A DNA stretch of 64,000 bases from Amaranthus tricolor (taxonomy: Eukaryota; Streptophyta; Magnoliopsida; Caryophyllales; Amaranthaceae), in NCBI RefSeq assembly GCF_026212465.1, contig NC_080062.1:4255001-4319000 (forward strand). Reading direction: 5' to 3'. A model generated the notes under the pieces. That model saw nothing but the letters and a program-made list of their open reading frames with translations, searched no databases and had not been told where the DNA came from. The translations under genes were made by a program, and so were the position numbers. Positions 51,101 to 61,955 of this stretch are shown here, one piece after another; the stretch's first letter is position 1; every line of letters starts with the position of its first letter.

Positions 51101-54100
51101 TGGAGGGGGACATGGATTAATAACACTGTAATTATACATGTATTATATATTTATGAATGTTTAAGTAACAGATTTGGTTTAGATGTTGAAAAGAAACTTT
51201 GGCATCTCTTTTGCTATCTAATAGATGAGATGTTTTATTGGTAGTAAACATCTTTCCTATTTGTACAAAAAGAACCTCAACACAACTCGCAATATGAGGA
51301 GCAACTATTTTGTGATTGTTCTCGATACCTCTCCATACTGAATTACGCTCTGCTATCAGAATTTACCAAAGTTATACAGAAGAATTCATTTTATTTATGC
51401 TATCTAGTAGAGGAGATGTTTTCTTGAATGTGAAAGTCTTTCATATTACAAAAAGAACAATCAGTAGTTGACAAAATTGGCATTATGAGGAGCAACCATT
51501 TCGAGATTGTACTTATACCTGTCCATACCGAATGGCGTTCTGCTAACAGAATTTATGAAAGTCGGAGATGGAATTGATGCAAAAGATCATTCTTCTGTCT
51601 CCTTGAAAGATTAGCTTTTTTGATAATGCAAATATACCTTATACAAATTTTGGCTGTTCTTTTTGCGAATCAATATCACCATCATTTTCTTGCTGAAAGC
51701 TCTCATTTGTTCATATTGCACGACAGCAGGATCCCAGTAATTTACAAGTTGCCAGTGGCTCACCTCTTCCAGGTCTGAAGGTGATTATGGTCATATCTCA
51801 TATGCTAATGTTTCAGCTCAACTTTATTCTTCTTTTAGATTGTAAATAATATTTTCCGCTTTTTGTTCAACAAGATTCATTATTTTAAGCAACTTTTTTT
51901 AACCTATGAACAGACACAACAACTGAATGAAGCAGATAGGATTCCGAAAGAGAAAATTGACATACTTAAAGATCAAGTATTTGGTTTTGACACTTTCTTC
52001 GTAACAGGGCAAGAACCATATGAGGTTAGTAATCAAGTTATTATAACTGCGGCTTCTACCGCCTTGTCACTGTTACATCTTTCTGTGGACTTTTAGGGGG
52101 ACAATTTTCTACATAATGCCGACTAAAAAAGATAAAGATCAGAAACTTCTCTTCATATTACTTGGGCAAGGCTGCATACATCCAACTCCATTATTTTGCC
52201 CAGGTGCAAACCACTTAGTGGTAATGCAATGTAATGTAAATTTTATTTTTCATTGTGGCCAAGTCATGATCAGTTAAAATAATGTCGTAGTGTAGATAGA
52301 CGTGCTAAGGTTCTCTTGTCCTAGCACTTGTTGCATATCTTATGCTCCAGTGCTTCTCCTTGATAATTTTATGGGTGATTTGGATTTCAGGGTCTTGCTC
52401 CTGCCATCCCACTATGCTTTTTACATTTCCCGTATTGATGTCCCAATTTGTCTTTTATGTTTCTCATTTTAGTTACAAACTACATTATTCTCCATCAAAT
52501 TGACTATATTCTCTGCATTCTCTTACGTTTTCTTCTCAGTCCACCCACTTTTAATTCCTGGAATTTTCTTTTATTGCTCTTTCTTTGCAATAGAGAACCT
52601 TAATAATCAGTCCAAGACCTAGTCTGAAAAACATTGTGGGGCAGAGGGACTATATGTTCAGAGAAGTTGATTTGGATGATGATTGTGAACAGAGAATTTA
52701 TATGTTATTATTTGTGCTTGGACTGTTGTCTTGTCAAGTGTTTCTTAATCCGTGATCTTAGGAGCTTAGAATTTGATTTTCCCTTTTTAGTGGAGTGGCT
52801 TACACGTTATAAATTTAACACCCATCTCCAATTAAGCAATATATGATCATTTAATTTTTGTTCAAATTTAAATTTTTTAGGGTGGAGTATTATTTAAAGG
52901 AAATCTACGAGGGTTAGCATCTAAAAGCTATGAGAAAATATCAAAAAGGATGCAGGTTAGTTTCTTTATTTATTTTTTTTTTTTGCACTTTATAGTTGCA
53001 AGTTGAACAATTTCTGATAATTTCCTTTCACCTGCAGGATAAATTTGGAGATGAATATAAACTTTTTATGCTTGTTAATCCTGAAGATGATAGACCAGTT
53101 GCAGTGGTTGTGCCTCGGAAAACTTTGCAACCAGAGACAACAGGTATATATATTTCTTTGTTTTCCTGATTCTCTCATCTTAGATCCTGTCTGCTTGAGT
53201 CTTCAAACAATGTAGCACTCCTGACTATGTTTTGTGATAAATGGCTGCAGCTGTTCCAGAGTGGTTTGCTGCTGGAGCTTTTGGATTGGTCACTCTTTTT
53301 ACCTTACTACTACGAAATGTTCCTGAACTACAGTCAGACTTGTTGTATGTTCTTTCCGTAGCTCTTATTCATCTAATATACCTTTAATTGAAAATTCTCC
53401 TTGTCAGGAGTAAGCAAGAAATTCCTAAGTCTCCTTTTTATACTTATTGAGTTTATGACTTACTGATAATTATTTATGCAAGCATCTCTTGAACTTTCTT
53501 GTCTAAAACATTTAATTATCTTAGATGATATGCTTTTTCTTCTTTTCCGAGAGTTCAGAAGATCTGTTGTTATGAAAGGATATTAATTATACATTCAGGA
53601 CACTTGCAGCAGGCTGTTGTCTGTATTTAAGACAATGTTATTTCATAAATTTCATTTGTGAGTTTTATGTTTCCATTTGTTATCTCAGATCAAGTTTTGA
53701 TAAGCTTGAGTTATTGAAGAATGGTCTTCCTGGTACACTTGTGACCGTGCTTATTTTGGGAGTACATGAACTTGGACATTATATAATTGCAAAAGACTGT
53801 GGAGTGAAGCTTGGAGTGCCATATTTCATCCCGAGTTGGCAGGTAAGACATGCTATGGATGGAAATTACAAAATGTTGTTAGCTCATTTCCTCAATGCTG
53901 CTAGAACAATAATTGACATAGGTATTTCTCAATATGTATTTATTTACATAGTTGCATTAATTAGATAATATGGTAGTAAGTGGGACATTTTTCTCAATAC
54001 ACATGGGATGATAGGAACATATTTAACAAGCTTCCCCCCAACATGTATATCCACCCTCAAATGTGCCACACCGCCCACCTCTTCATTAGGCAAACTAACA

Positions 54101-57100
54101 CAACAACTTGGGAAGACACATCCCGTATCAGGTTTACCAATAACCATGCATAAAGACTTCAAAGACTGCAAATGTTAACAGGAGAAGAGAAAATTTAGTA
54201 TATCGCCAAAGATCAAGTGGCATCTAGAGAGGGAATTTACTTTAGACAAAAGGGAAAATGAGTTTGAAGTTTTCGAAGCAGGGTAAATCCTATTTGTGGT
54301 TTAGCTATTGTTTAAGAGCAGATTGTTCAAGTGCTTAGTGTGCTACACATGGTTGTTTCTTTGGTTGAAGATGACCAAAATGGAAGTGTTTTGATTTGTG
54401 AAGCTTGTATAAATATTATTTATGAATATGATTGTTATGTTGTGATCTTTGATACACTGTTTGATTCTTTGATGTTTCTTCCTAGTTTTTTAATGATCTA
54501 AAAAGAGGATGAAGGTTTGGAAGCTATAATGACCAACAACAATATGCTATTACCCTAATACCATTATGTGGCTTCTAGGCAGGGATTGGGAGATTCGATA
54601 TACACAATCTTAATTCTTATCGTTGTTAGTGGTATCAAAGAGTTTATTTCCAATTGACCCTGGGTGACAAACATTGTATGTAATCATGTAATCAATTTTG
54701 ATCTTAAACCAGAGAATTATAAATATTTGGCCCATCATAATAATGGTCACTACTCATGATCCACATCTCCAAATATTAGAAAGACAAAGAGCAAGTATCA
54801 TCTATGGTTTTGAATTTTGATAACTTGGTTACCAGTTGCTTGATATATATAGTAAAAAAAAGAATTTAAAACATTCGTACATCCAAAGGTTGAGGTACTG
54901 TATTGGTCATGAGTTTAGAATTTTAATATGGGAACAAATTAAGCTATATTTAGGGTTGTTGACCTAATCTACAACAAGTTCACCTAGGAGAATAAGTTTA
55001 CTTATTCTTCTCAAGGTTAGATAGTTGTGTAAAAAAGATTTTGAGAAAACTTAACAAAGCATTACAATTGGTCACCACTTGGTTTAAGAGTAAAAAAAGA
55101 TTTTCTTCATACTTAACAAAGCATGTGACTTATACGTTGAATGGTGGTGGTTAGCAAAGAAAGTGGGAGTTAAGATCGTTGCGTAAAAAAAATTATGTAA
55201 TTGAGTTATGGAGCTGCTAAAATTCATTTATTTCTATTTTATGTGCAAGAATTGGAGAAAACTTATGCCTAAAGAAATGTAATGCATAATGTCTTGACAA
55301 TTTGCTTTGATGGCAGATAGGCTCTTTTGGTGCCATCACAAGGATTATCAATATTGTACCTAAGCGCGAGGACTTTCTGAGGGTTGCTGCAGCAGGACCT
55401 CTAGCTGGATATGGTTTGGGTCTTGTACTATTCCTATTAGGTTTCATTTTACCACCTAGTGATGGCCTTGGCATAGTTGTTGATCCTGCTGTTTTTCATG
55501 AATCATTTCTTGCTGGGGGCATTGGTAAGCAAATTTCTGTTCTGTCTATACTAAACACATTCTAATGTTGAAATGGAAATCCAAATTATGTAACTGCATT
55601 GTTCTTATTCTCACCATTGATCTTGGTTCTGTTGATTGTGCTTTCATGAACAGCTAAACTTCTATTAGGAGATGTCCTCAAAGAAGGACAAGCAATATCG
55701 CTTAACCCACTTGTCATATGGGCATGGGCTGGGCTGTTGATTAATGCCATTAACAGTATTCCAGCTGGAGAGCTTGATGGTGGGCGTATTTCGTTTGCCA
55801 TATGGGGAAGAAAGGTAAAACTGAACTATCTTTATATTGTTACATTTAATGTTGTTTTTATTTATGTTAAAGTTGTACATGATGTTTTCTATCAAAGTTC
55901 AATTGGAAACGTCCTCTTTATCATTATTAACATGGGTAAGTTGTGTACATCCGACTCATCAAACCCACCTAGGTGGGAGCCACTAATGGCGTTGGGCGGT
56001 AATGGAATGTTATATTTTCTTTTTGCATATGCTTGTTATGGCCATTTGATAAAAGCTCCTAGATAATTAAACTAATTTCTAAGAGAAATATAAAGAGAAG
56101 AGATTTTTTTCATTGTTTAGTTCTAATCTTATTGGAATTTGTAGGACAATGAAAGGGAGTGTTAGAGAGGCCTAATGAGAGTGGAAGTGAAGCCTATAGG
56201 TTCCAAGAAAGGTTGCCCATCATGGCTTGAAGGTGCACTAATGAAACGAGAGTACAAGATCATATTCACGAAATAAAATGATTTCAAGCATGAAAAACTA
56301 ATGCAAACAATAACACAGATTTAAGGTGGTTCATCATTAATGAGGCTACATCCACCACCTAGGTTAGTGTATTTCATTATGTGTCTAAAGTGTATTTCAT
56401 TATGTGTCTAAAGGATAGAAGAGCTTAAAACTTAATAACAACTTGAAGGAATTACCTCAATAGAGAAATAATATGTGTGAGAAACTAAGCATCGAGGGAG
56501 TAGAGAATTATACATGGTAAGAGAGGGATATGGGAGCTCAAGCTCTTGGCTTGGCTCGACATCAAAACGTATATCAATAGAACACATATATATAGGCAAA
56601 GATAGGGTTGGCACGAATCATGAGTAGCAATTAAATACATGCATCAGAATGCCCCTGAATCAGGGTGCTGAACGAGCACATATGATGCTCGAATGAGCAC
56701 CTGTGTTGCAACTTTTGTTTGCTTTGATTCTTTGCTCTCTGCGTATTCCCTTGGTCCCTTTGCTCTCAAAGCATATTCCAACAGTTGTACCATTGTACTA
56801 ATGTGCCTTGGTGAGCAAGGCTAATCCCATTCCAGATATTAATCCACACTTGTAACTTGTGCATCAAGAGTGCACCTCGCCAAGCCTTGAGTATACTTAC
56901 CAACAATCAAACACATATCCAAGGTCTAGCAACAAAGTTGTTACACCTAACTTTTGAGTCCAAAATCCAAATTCATCGACACTAACATTTCATGAAATAC
57001 AATGACCAAGCCTCAAGTCACGCACTCCTTCATGGAGTGATGGGTAAAGAAACTAACAAATTGTTCATTTGGTGCTCACTTATAGGCGAGGACACGAGGT

Positions 57101-57423
57101 AGAAAATTACTATACATGAGAACCAAATATGATATTCATATTGCTTACCGATGGCTTTACTTGATGCTTGACAGGCCTCAGTTCGGTTAACAGGCGCCTC
57201 TATTGTGCTTCTTGGACTCTCTTCATTGTTCAACGATGTTGCATTCTACTGGGTAGTTCTTATATACATTTTACAAAGAGGTCCAATCGCTCCACTTTCT
57301 GAAGAAATAAGCGAGCCTGATCAAAAGTCTGTTGCTCTGGGAATTGCTGTTTTACTCCTCGGACTTCTTGTATGCTTGCCCTATCCCTTTCCATTCACAA
57401 ACGAAGCCATTACAACATTCTAA
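48189..57423 (+). CDS. EGY2: Plastid site-2-type intramembrane metalloprotease EGY2
   Basis: Thirteen exons: 48189-48343, 48426-48504, 50430-50498, 50604-50696, 51730-51780, 51914-52024, 52881-52955, 53038-53143, 53251-53344, 53689-53842, 55317-55524, 55654-55814 and 57175-57423. All phases agree and give 534 aa. EGY2 is a thylakoid M50 protease that cuts within membranes. The leader (MSFQAPLHC...) is Ser/Arg-rich and lacks early acidic residues, like a plastid transit peptide. An acidic stromal region follows, then VFGFDTFFVTGQEPYEGGVL, and hydrophobic segments from about residue 250. The zinc motif HELGH is at 304-308, VAAAGPLAGYGLGL follows, and the third-ligand motif NSIPAGELDGG has Asp near 440. 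The ending RGPIAPLSEEI...LLVCLPYPFPF is EGY2-like rather than EGY1-like. Introns 2, 10 and 12 are long and hold repeats; no coding lesion is seen. Confidence 0.95.
48690..49440 (+). pseudogene. Decayed LINE-type reverse transcriptase fragment in EGY2 intron 2
   Basis: A short frame reads WCMLFVDDIVLLDETK, matching the catalytic FxDD box of plant LINE reverse transcriptases. Further on, LLYTSECC and KRWSIRNANAS-like text, in broken frames, follow the order of the same polyprotein. Stops and frameshifts are frequent. It lies entirely inside the intron. Confidence 0.65.
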
Positions 57424-59031
57424 GAACACCGGTGGAGTGCGCGAAACACTTGCTAGCGAGATGAATTGTGAATTTTAGTTTGCTCGTCTCCGAATACAAT
57501 TGTAATTGATAGCATCACAGAAAATTTTGTTGTAACTTTATCACCGTCCCACGTACCACATTGTTTAAAAGATTATACATATACTATGGCCTATGGGGAA
57601 TTGGGGATTATGAAATCTCAAAATAATGAAATTCATGTAATTGGAATTAGTTTCAGATCATTAAGTGTTCTCTTCTTTTTGGAACAATGGTGCTTGATAA
57701 GAGATGACATTTTCCAGTGTTTTTTCCGAAGTAGTAGTACTAATTTCAAGAACGGATAAGACATGTTTAGTTTACCTAATATTCTCACTTATTCCTTTTG
57801 TTTTATATTGTTGGTTACGTTTGAAATATTTTATAAATGGAAAGATAAATTTTTAAACATGATTTTTCACGGATATAAAAAGTTAACAAATATCACTGTG
57901 ATTTTGTTAGACTAGTCTCGATGTATAGAATTTTTAATATATATTTTTTATAATTTATTATAATGTGTATTTAAAAATATTAAAGCTTGAATAATCTTCG
58001 AAAAATTTGTAGAAAAAGTAAAATGTAACTAATATTATGAGCTAGATAGGGTATTTTGTAAGAAGGTAAGTTACTCCAATAAGAGGAGATAAATGGGTAT
58101 ATTGTCCACATGAAACAATTTTTAATTAGCAAATCAAATATACTCCCAATTTATAAGGGTTGTAATTTTAAGTTGTATCATGATTTCATGCCCCATATTT
58201 AGTAAAAGTATATGTAATCAGTAATATGAGATAGAACTATGCGAGTTGCTCCTCATTTCTCACCATAGATTATGAGAATATATATTTAAGGCGTTGATTT
58301 TTGTATATGAATTTGAATTAGGATTAACAAGAGCTAATATTTACTCGGTTGATAGGTTAAAAATCGAGTAATTGTAAATAAGATTTGAAAATAGGAGTAA
58401 ATTTGACCAAAGGAAAATAAGAGATAATATCAAGTTCAACTATTTCAAAATTTGTGACTTTATCCTCTAAGTGCCAAGTAAAAAAACGAAGGAATTTACA
58501 TTTGCACATAGATATAAAACTCGTGCCATTTCATTATATTGTGGTTTTTGTCAGAGTGGGCCACATGTCTGGTATGTCATGTCATAATGGCTATAGTATT
58601 GGGCGATGCCATGCAATGCTCAATTTCACCAAACAATAACCCATAGCCCACACTAGTCGCGCAAGTCATATCATGATGTTCAGCCAGTCAAATCTATATT
58701 TTTCAAAATAATTTCGCAAAATTGACCAATAAAATGGTGGGCCTAAGGTCGTGTCAGTGGAATAATATTGTAGCCTCATGTCATGTCGTACCATTTTTAA
58801 AAACCTGGGCTGCTCTTGACCCACTATGGTGTATGGCGAGTGGCAACTAGCGAGATATGTCGACTCGTGCCACCCTCGTAACAACCCGGCCATGCCCATG
58901 TCTACTTGTTGCACCCGTGCTTTTAAGCCTAGGGCCTTATGCCTTTAATATCGACTGCCAAGTCCTCATATAAATTTGTGTCACCCGCTTTCATATATCC
59001 TATCCTCATTTTCTTATCTTCAACTTGAGCA
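57424..59031. other. Intergenic region between EGY2 and PSRP4
   Basis: No gene is supported. The first part is EGY2 3' UTR, the middle is AT-rich, and 58540-58920 is moderately GC-rich repeat-like text. TATA-like and pyrimidine-rich sequence just before 59032 fits a PSRP4 promoter and 5' UTR. Confidence 0.45.
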
Positions 59032-61955
59032 ATGGCGTCGTTGATCCTCGGAACCACTTCCATGGCTTCCCATCCAATTTCTCTCTCATTCTCCTCTTCT
59101 CATTCCGTCTCCGGTGTTTCTGTCTCCTCTCCTTCAACCTTTTCTCTCTCAAATCCTACCACCACTCCTCCAGCACTGCCATTGAGTAAGCACTTCCAAA
59201 CTCGTAATCAGTTCATCAAGTCATCCCCAATTTCACTGTTGTAATCGGATAATTCAAGCTCAATTAGATTTTTTTTCTATAATTTCTAACTTGTTGCTGT
59301 ATTTTACTTTAATTTGGGTTTTGGTTACAGTTTACTGCGGCAGAGGTGACAGGAAGACCGCCAAAGGCAAACGATTTAATCACTCCTTTGGAAATGTCAG
59401 TTTTTATCTATTTTTGTTTGTCTTTCATTTGTTTAGTATTGCATTTTTAAAGTTGATAATTTACCTCTCATTTCAGCCCAATTTCTTCGGGGCAAGAAAA
59501 TGAAATTAGAGGAACTTAATTTATTCATGATTTCAATGTCATCAAGTACACTTGCCTTGGGTTGGTTTTTGGAGGATTGGAATGTATGCAATATTACTTC
59601 TTATAACCAAAGAAGTTGTTTCAAATTGACATCAACGCTTAACAACAAACATCTTTTACAATCCAACATACATTCGAAATGAAGATGACTTGAGGGAAAG
59701 ACGTCCAACGGTTCAAATAGGGCAGAATGACCTCTAGATCTTTCTAGATTAAATAGAATGCAAGAAGTTCCATTTATTCAATAATTTTCCTCACTTTTTC
59801 TGTTTGTCCAGTACCTATACATGTTATGTGTAGAAAATCATAATGCGGAAATAAATATTGGTTTGAGTTTTTAATACTTGGTTTGTATTGATTTATCAAT
59901 AAGAGGAACATCTCCATTTATACATAGATTAGGCTAAAAAAACATAATATTAACCTATACCTAAATAATATGAAACAAAATAACCTTAATATCCTAAATA
60001 TTAAAAAAGTCTTTTAACTTTCTAAAAACATAATATTCTGATATAATAATATCTTTATTTTATTCTACTTTTTATTTTCCATCCTCAAGTTAAGTCTCAA
60101 GATTACCGAAATCGAACTTGCACAATAATTATCATATCTTCGAATCCAATCCTTTCAAAAGAAAGTCTGCTAATTGATCTTTTGATTTTACAAAACGCAT
60201 TTTAATGATCTCTTCGGCAAATTTATCATAATTAATTTTCAATTTTTTTGTCAAATTTAATCTTTTTTTTTATCTATCAATGGCTTTCTTCCATATTTGA
60301 AGGTACAAAAACGAGTCGCTGCCATTGTTATTAGTGTCATTTGAAGCAGTGATTTGAAATTTGGTGGTGAGCTTTGTTGGTGTTTGAGTTTTGAGAAGGA
60401 TGGTTAGTTTAGGGGTTTTGAGAGTTTCAAGAAATGGATAAGAATTATTGGATATGGTGGATTGTAAGAAGTGATGAGAAGACGCTATTGATAGGGAAAT
60501 CAAAGGAAAGTGAGGAGTAATTTTGGTATTTGATTTTTGGGTATGGTTGTTTGATTTCTGGATTTAGGGGGTTTTGATCTCGATTTTGGGTTTGATTATT
60601 TCTGGGTTTTGATTTTTCTTCTTTTACCTTATCTTTTATCTCCCCCTCGCAACCTCACGCGGGATAGGGTCACTCACGGGAGGTAGCAAAATTAGCCCGA
60701 GAAAGGTGTGAATCCAAGTCCACAATTTATGGCAGTATTAGTATAGTCAAGAACATAATCAATAATGGTGGGTTCAAGACTTGCAAGGATCCAAGAGATT
60801 AATTTATCACTTTGGATCCATTGTTGATCTCTGGTGGTAGGAGGGGCGACAATGATATGATTGAGTTGCCCTCCATCATCAATTTCAGTCTGAATTTCTT
60901 TACATCACTTAGTGTAATTTTTGAAATTTAATTTTTCAGAAACTTCTGGCCAAGTATGAATTTTTTTGTTGTATTTTTGGATAAGTTGGAACAAGTGTTG
61001 TTCCATTTGAGCCTTAGAAATCATAGTTCTGGTTTGGTTTGATTGGTTTTTGTTTTTGGTTTGATTAGTTTTTGTTTTGATTAGGTTTTTGTTTTGATCG
61101 ATTTTGGTCGATTATGATCAATGGTAAAATACCGATAGAGTTTTTCCGTCCAGGAAAACCTTACGGCGCTGATACCATGTTAAATTGAGCTGGACTTATT
61201 GTGAATGCCACCATGTAATTGGGGAAATCACAAGGTACACACACTTCATAAACCAAGGAGATATATACCATCCCAAAATCATATGGCAATGGGAAAAAGG
61301 GCTCCAATAACTATAAAGTGTGTATACCATCTTTTAGTTTGTCGATGTGGGATAAATCATCCCAACACCCCCCTCACATGCGAACCGCCATCAAGTTCGC
61401 ATGTGGGAGTAATCAATTAGGTAGAAACGCCATTCTTTTCGGACCTACTATTTTTTAATTTTTTTTTGATCAAACCATTGGCTCTGGTACCATGTAGAAA
61501 ATATAATGCGGAAATAAATTTTGATTTGAGTTTTGAATACCTGGTTTGTATTGATTTATCAAAAATGAAATAAAATATTAACCTAAATCTAAATAGTATG
61601 AAACAAAACCTTAATATCCTAAATATTAAAAAATCTGAACTTTCTAAAAAACATAATATTTTGAAATAATAATATCTTTATTTTATTCTACTTTTTATTT
61701 TCCTACAATGTGTAACAAATGATCATTATGAATCCTATATGTATGTATCATCCGGGGAGGTGATATAAAGAATAGAACCTGGAGTATGAGAATAGTAAAC
61801 ATCAGTTGAAGTGAACAAAAAGTGTGTGCTAACATAGATTATTTGCCTTGAAATTTTAGGCAAGGCCTAAAGACAAGAAAAAGGGGAGAGGTCCTCCAAA
61901 ATCTCCAGTTACTCCTCCAGTTCCTCAAGGAGATGATGAAGCTATTGAGGATTGA
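59032..61955 (+). CDS. PSRP4: Plastid small-subunit ribosomal protein bTHX (PSRP4), splice phase disturbed
   Basis: Exon 1 (59032-59185) encodes a Ser/Thr/Pro-rich plastid transit peptide starting [15 protein letters not shown]. Exon 2 (59331-59395) encodes the hallmark [19 protein letters not shown] plus GN. Exon 3 (61861-61955) encodes [17 protein letters not shown] and ends in an acidic tail, EAIED, before TGA. bTHX binds the head of the plastid 30S subunit. Intron 2 is 2.5 kb and contains an LTR retroelement. Oddity: the GT donor after GGA AAT leaves phase 0, but exon 3 after TTTTAG needs one preceding base to read Ala-Arg-Pro. Simple splicing is therefore out of frame by one base, as if one G had been lost at the donor. 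An upstream acceptor (CATAG, about 61839) would keep frame and add seven residues. Which site is used cannot be told from DNA. Confidence 0.85.
60270..60503 (-). other. Transit-peptide-like open frame inside the retroelement
   Basis: A 77-codon frame without an ATG at its start reads [20 protein letters not shown], then a Thr/Lys-rich stretch, FQITASNDT and [16 protein letters not shown] before a stop. Its composition is that of a plastid transit peptide and the beginning of a mature protein. I do not recognise the protein. It may be a captured host exon. Confidence 0.4.
60690..61030 (-). pseudogene. Degenerate gag-like fragment
   Basis: The minus-strand frame starts [19 protein letters not shown], is interrupted by a stop, and continues with [19 protein letters not shown] and [12 protein letters not shown], the W..D..I.SWI..S pattern of Copia-type gag. 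It lies between the repeat family B copy and the left LTR and may belong to a second element. Confidence 0.55.
61180..61400 (-). repeat. Dispersed repeat family B, copy 2, with primer-binding-site-like edge
   Basis: It is colinear with 41933-42125. Its left edge is GCTGATACCATGTTAAATTG: on the minus strand, LTR-like ...AACA followed by TGGTATCAGC. This suggests family B is itself an LTR and that two retroelements are mixed in this intron. Confidence 0.6.

Larger units (their letters stand above)
59829..61707 (-). mobile_element. LTR retroelement in PSRP4 intron 2 (no pol)
   Basis: Two related LTR copies, 59829-60080 and 61493-61707, share TAGAAAAT..ATAATGCGGAAATAAAT, TTGGTTTGAGTTTT-type text, GGTTTGTATTGATTTATCAA, CTTAATATCCTAAATATTAA and ATCTTTATTTTATTCTACTT. 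The sequence left of the right LTR reads, on the minus strand, TGGTACCAGAGCC, a tRNA-Met-type primer-binding site, so the element runs on minus with its 5' LTR on the right. The left LTR has a purine-rich tract beside it on the minus strand. No protease, integrase or reverse transcriptase was seen in the 1.4-kb interior. ATGTG flanks the right end, and overlaps the left end imperfectly. Confidence 0.75.

Noticed and set aside
53944..54171. Frame in EGY2 intron 10
   Set aside because: It is repeat-like sequence within a long intron, with no recognised domain.
59500..59682. Extra PSRP4 exon
   Set aside because: The frame begins after TTTCAGCCC but carries no bTHX text and lies in intron 2; the conserved tail is at 61861.
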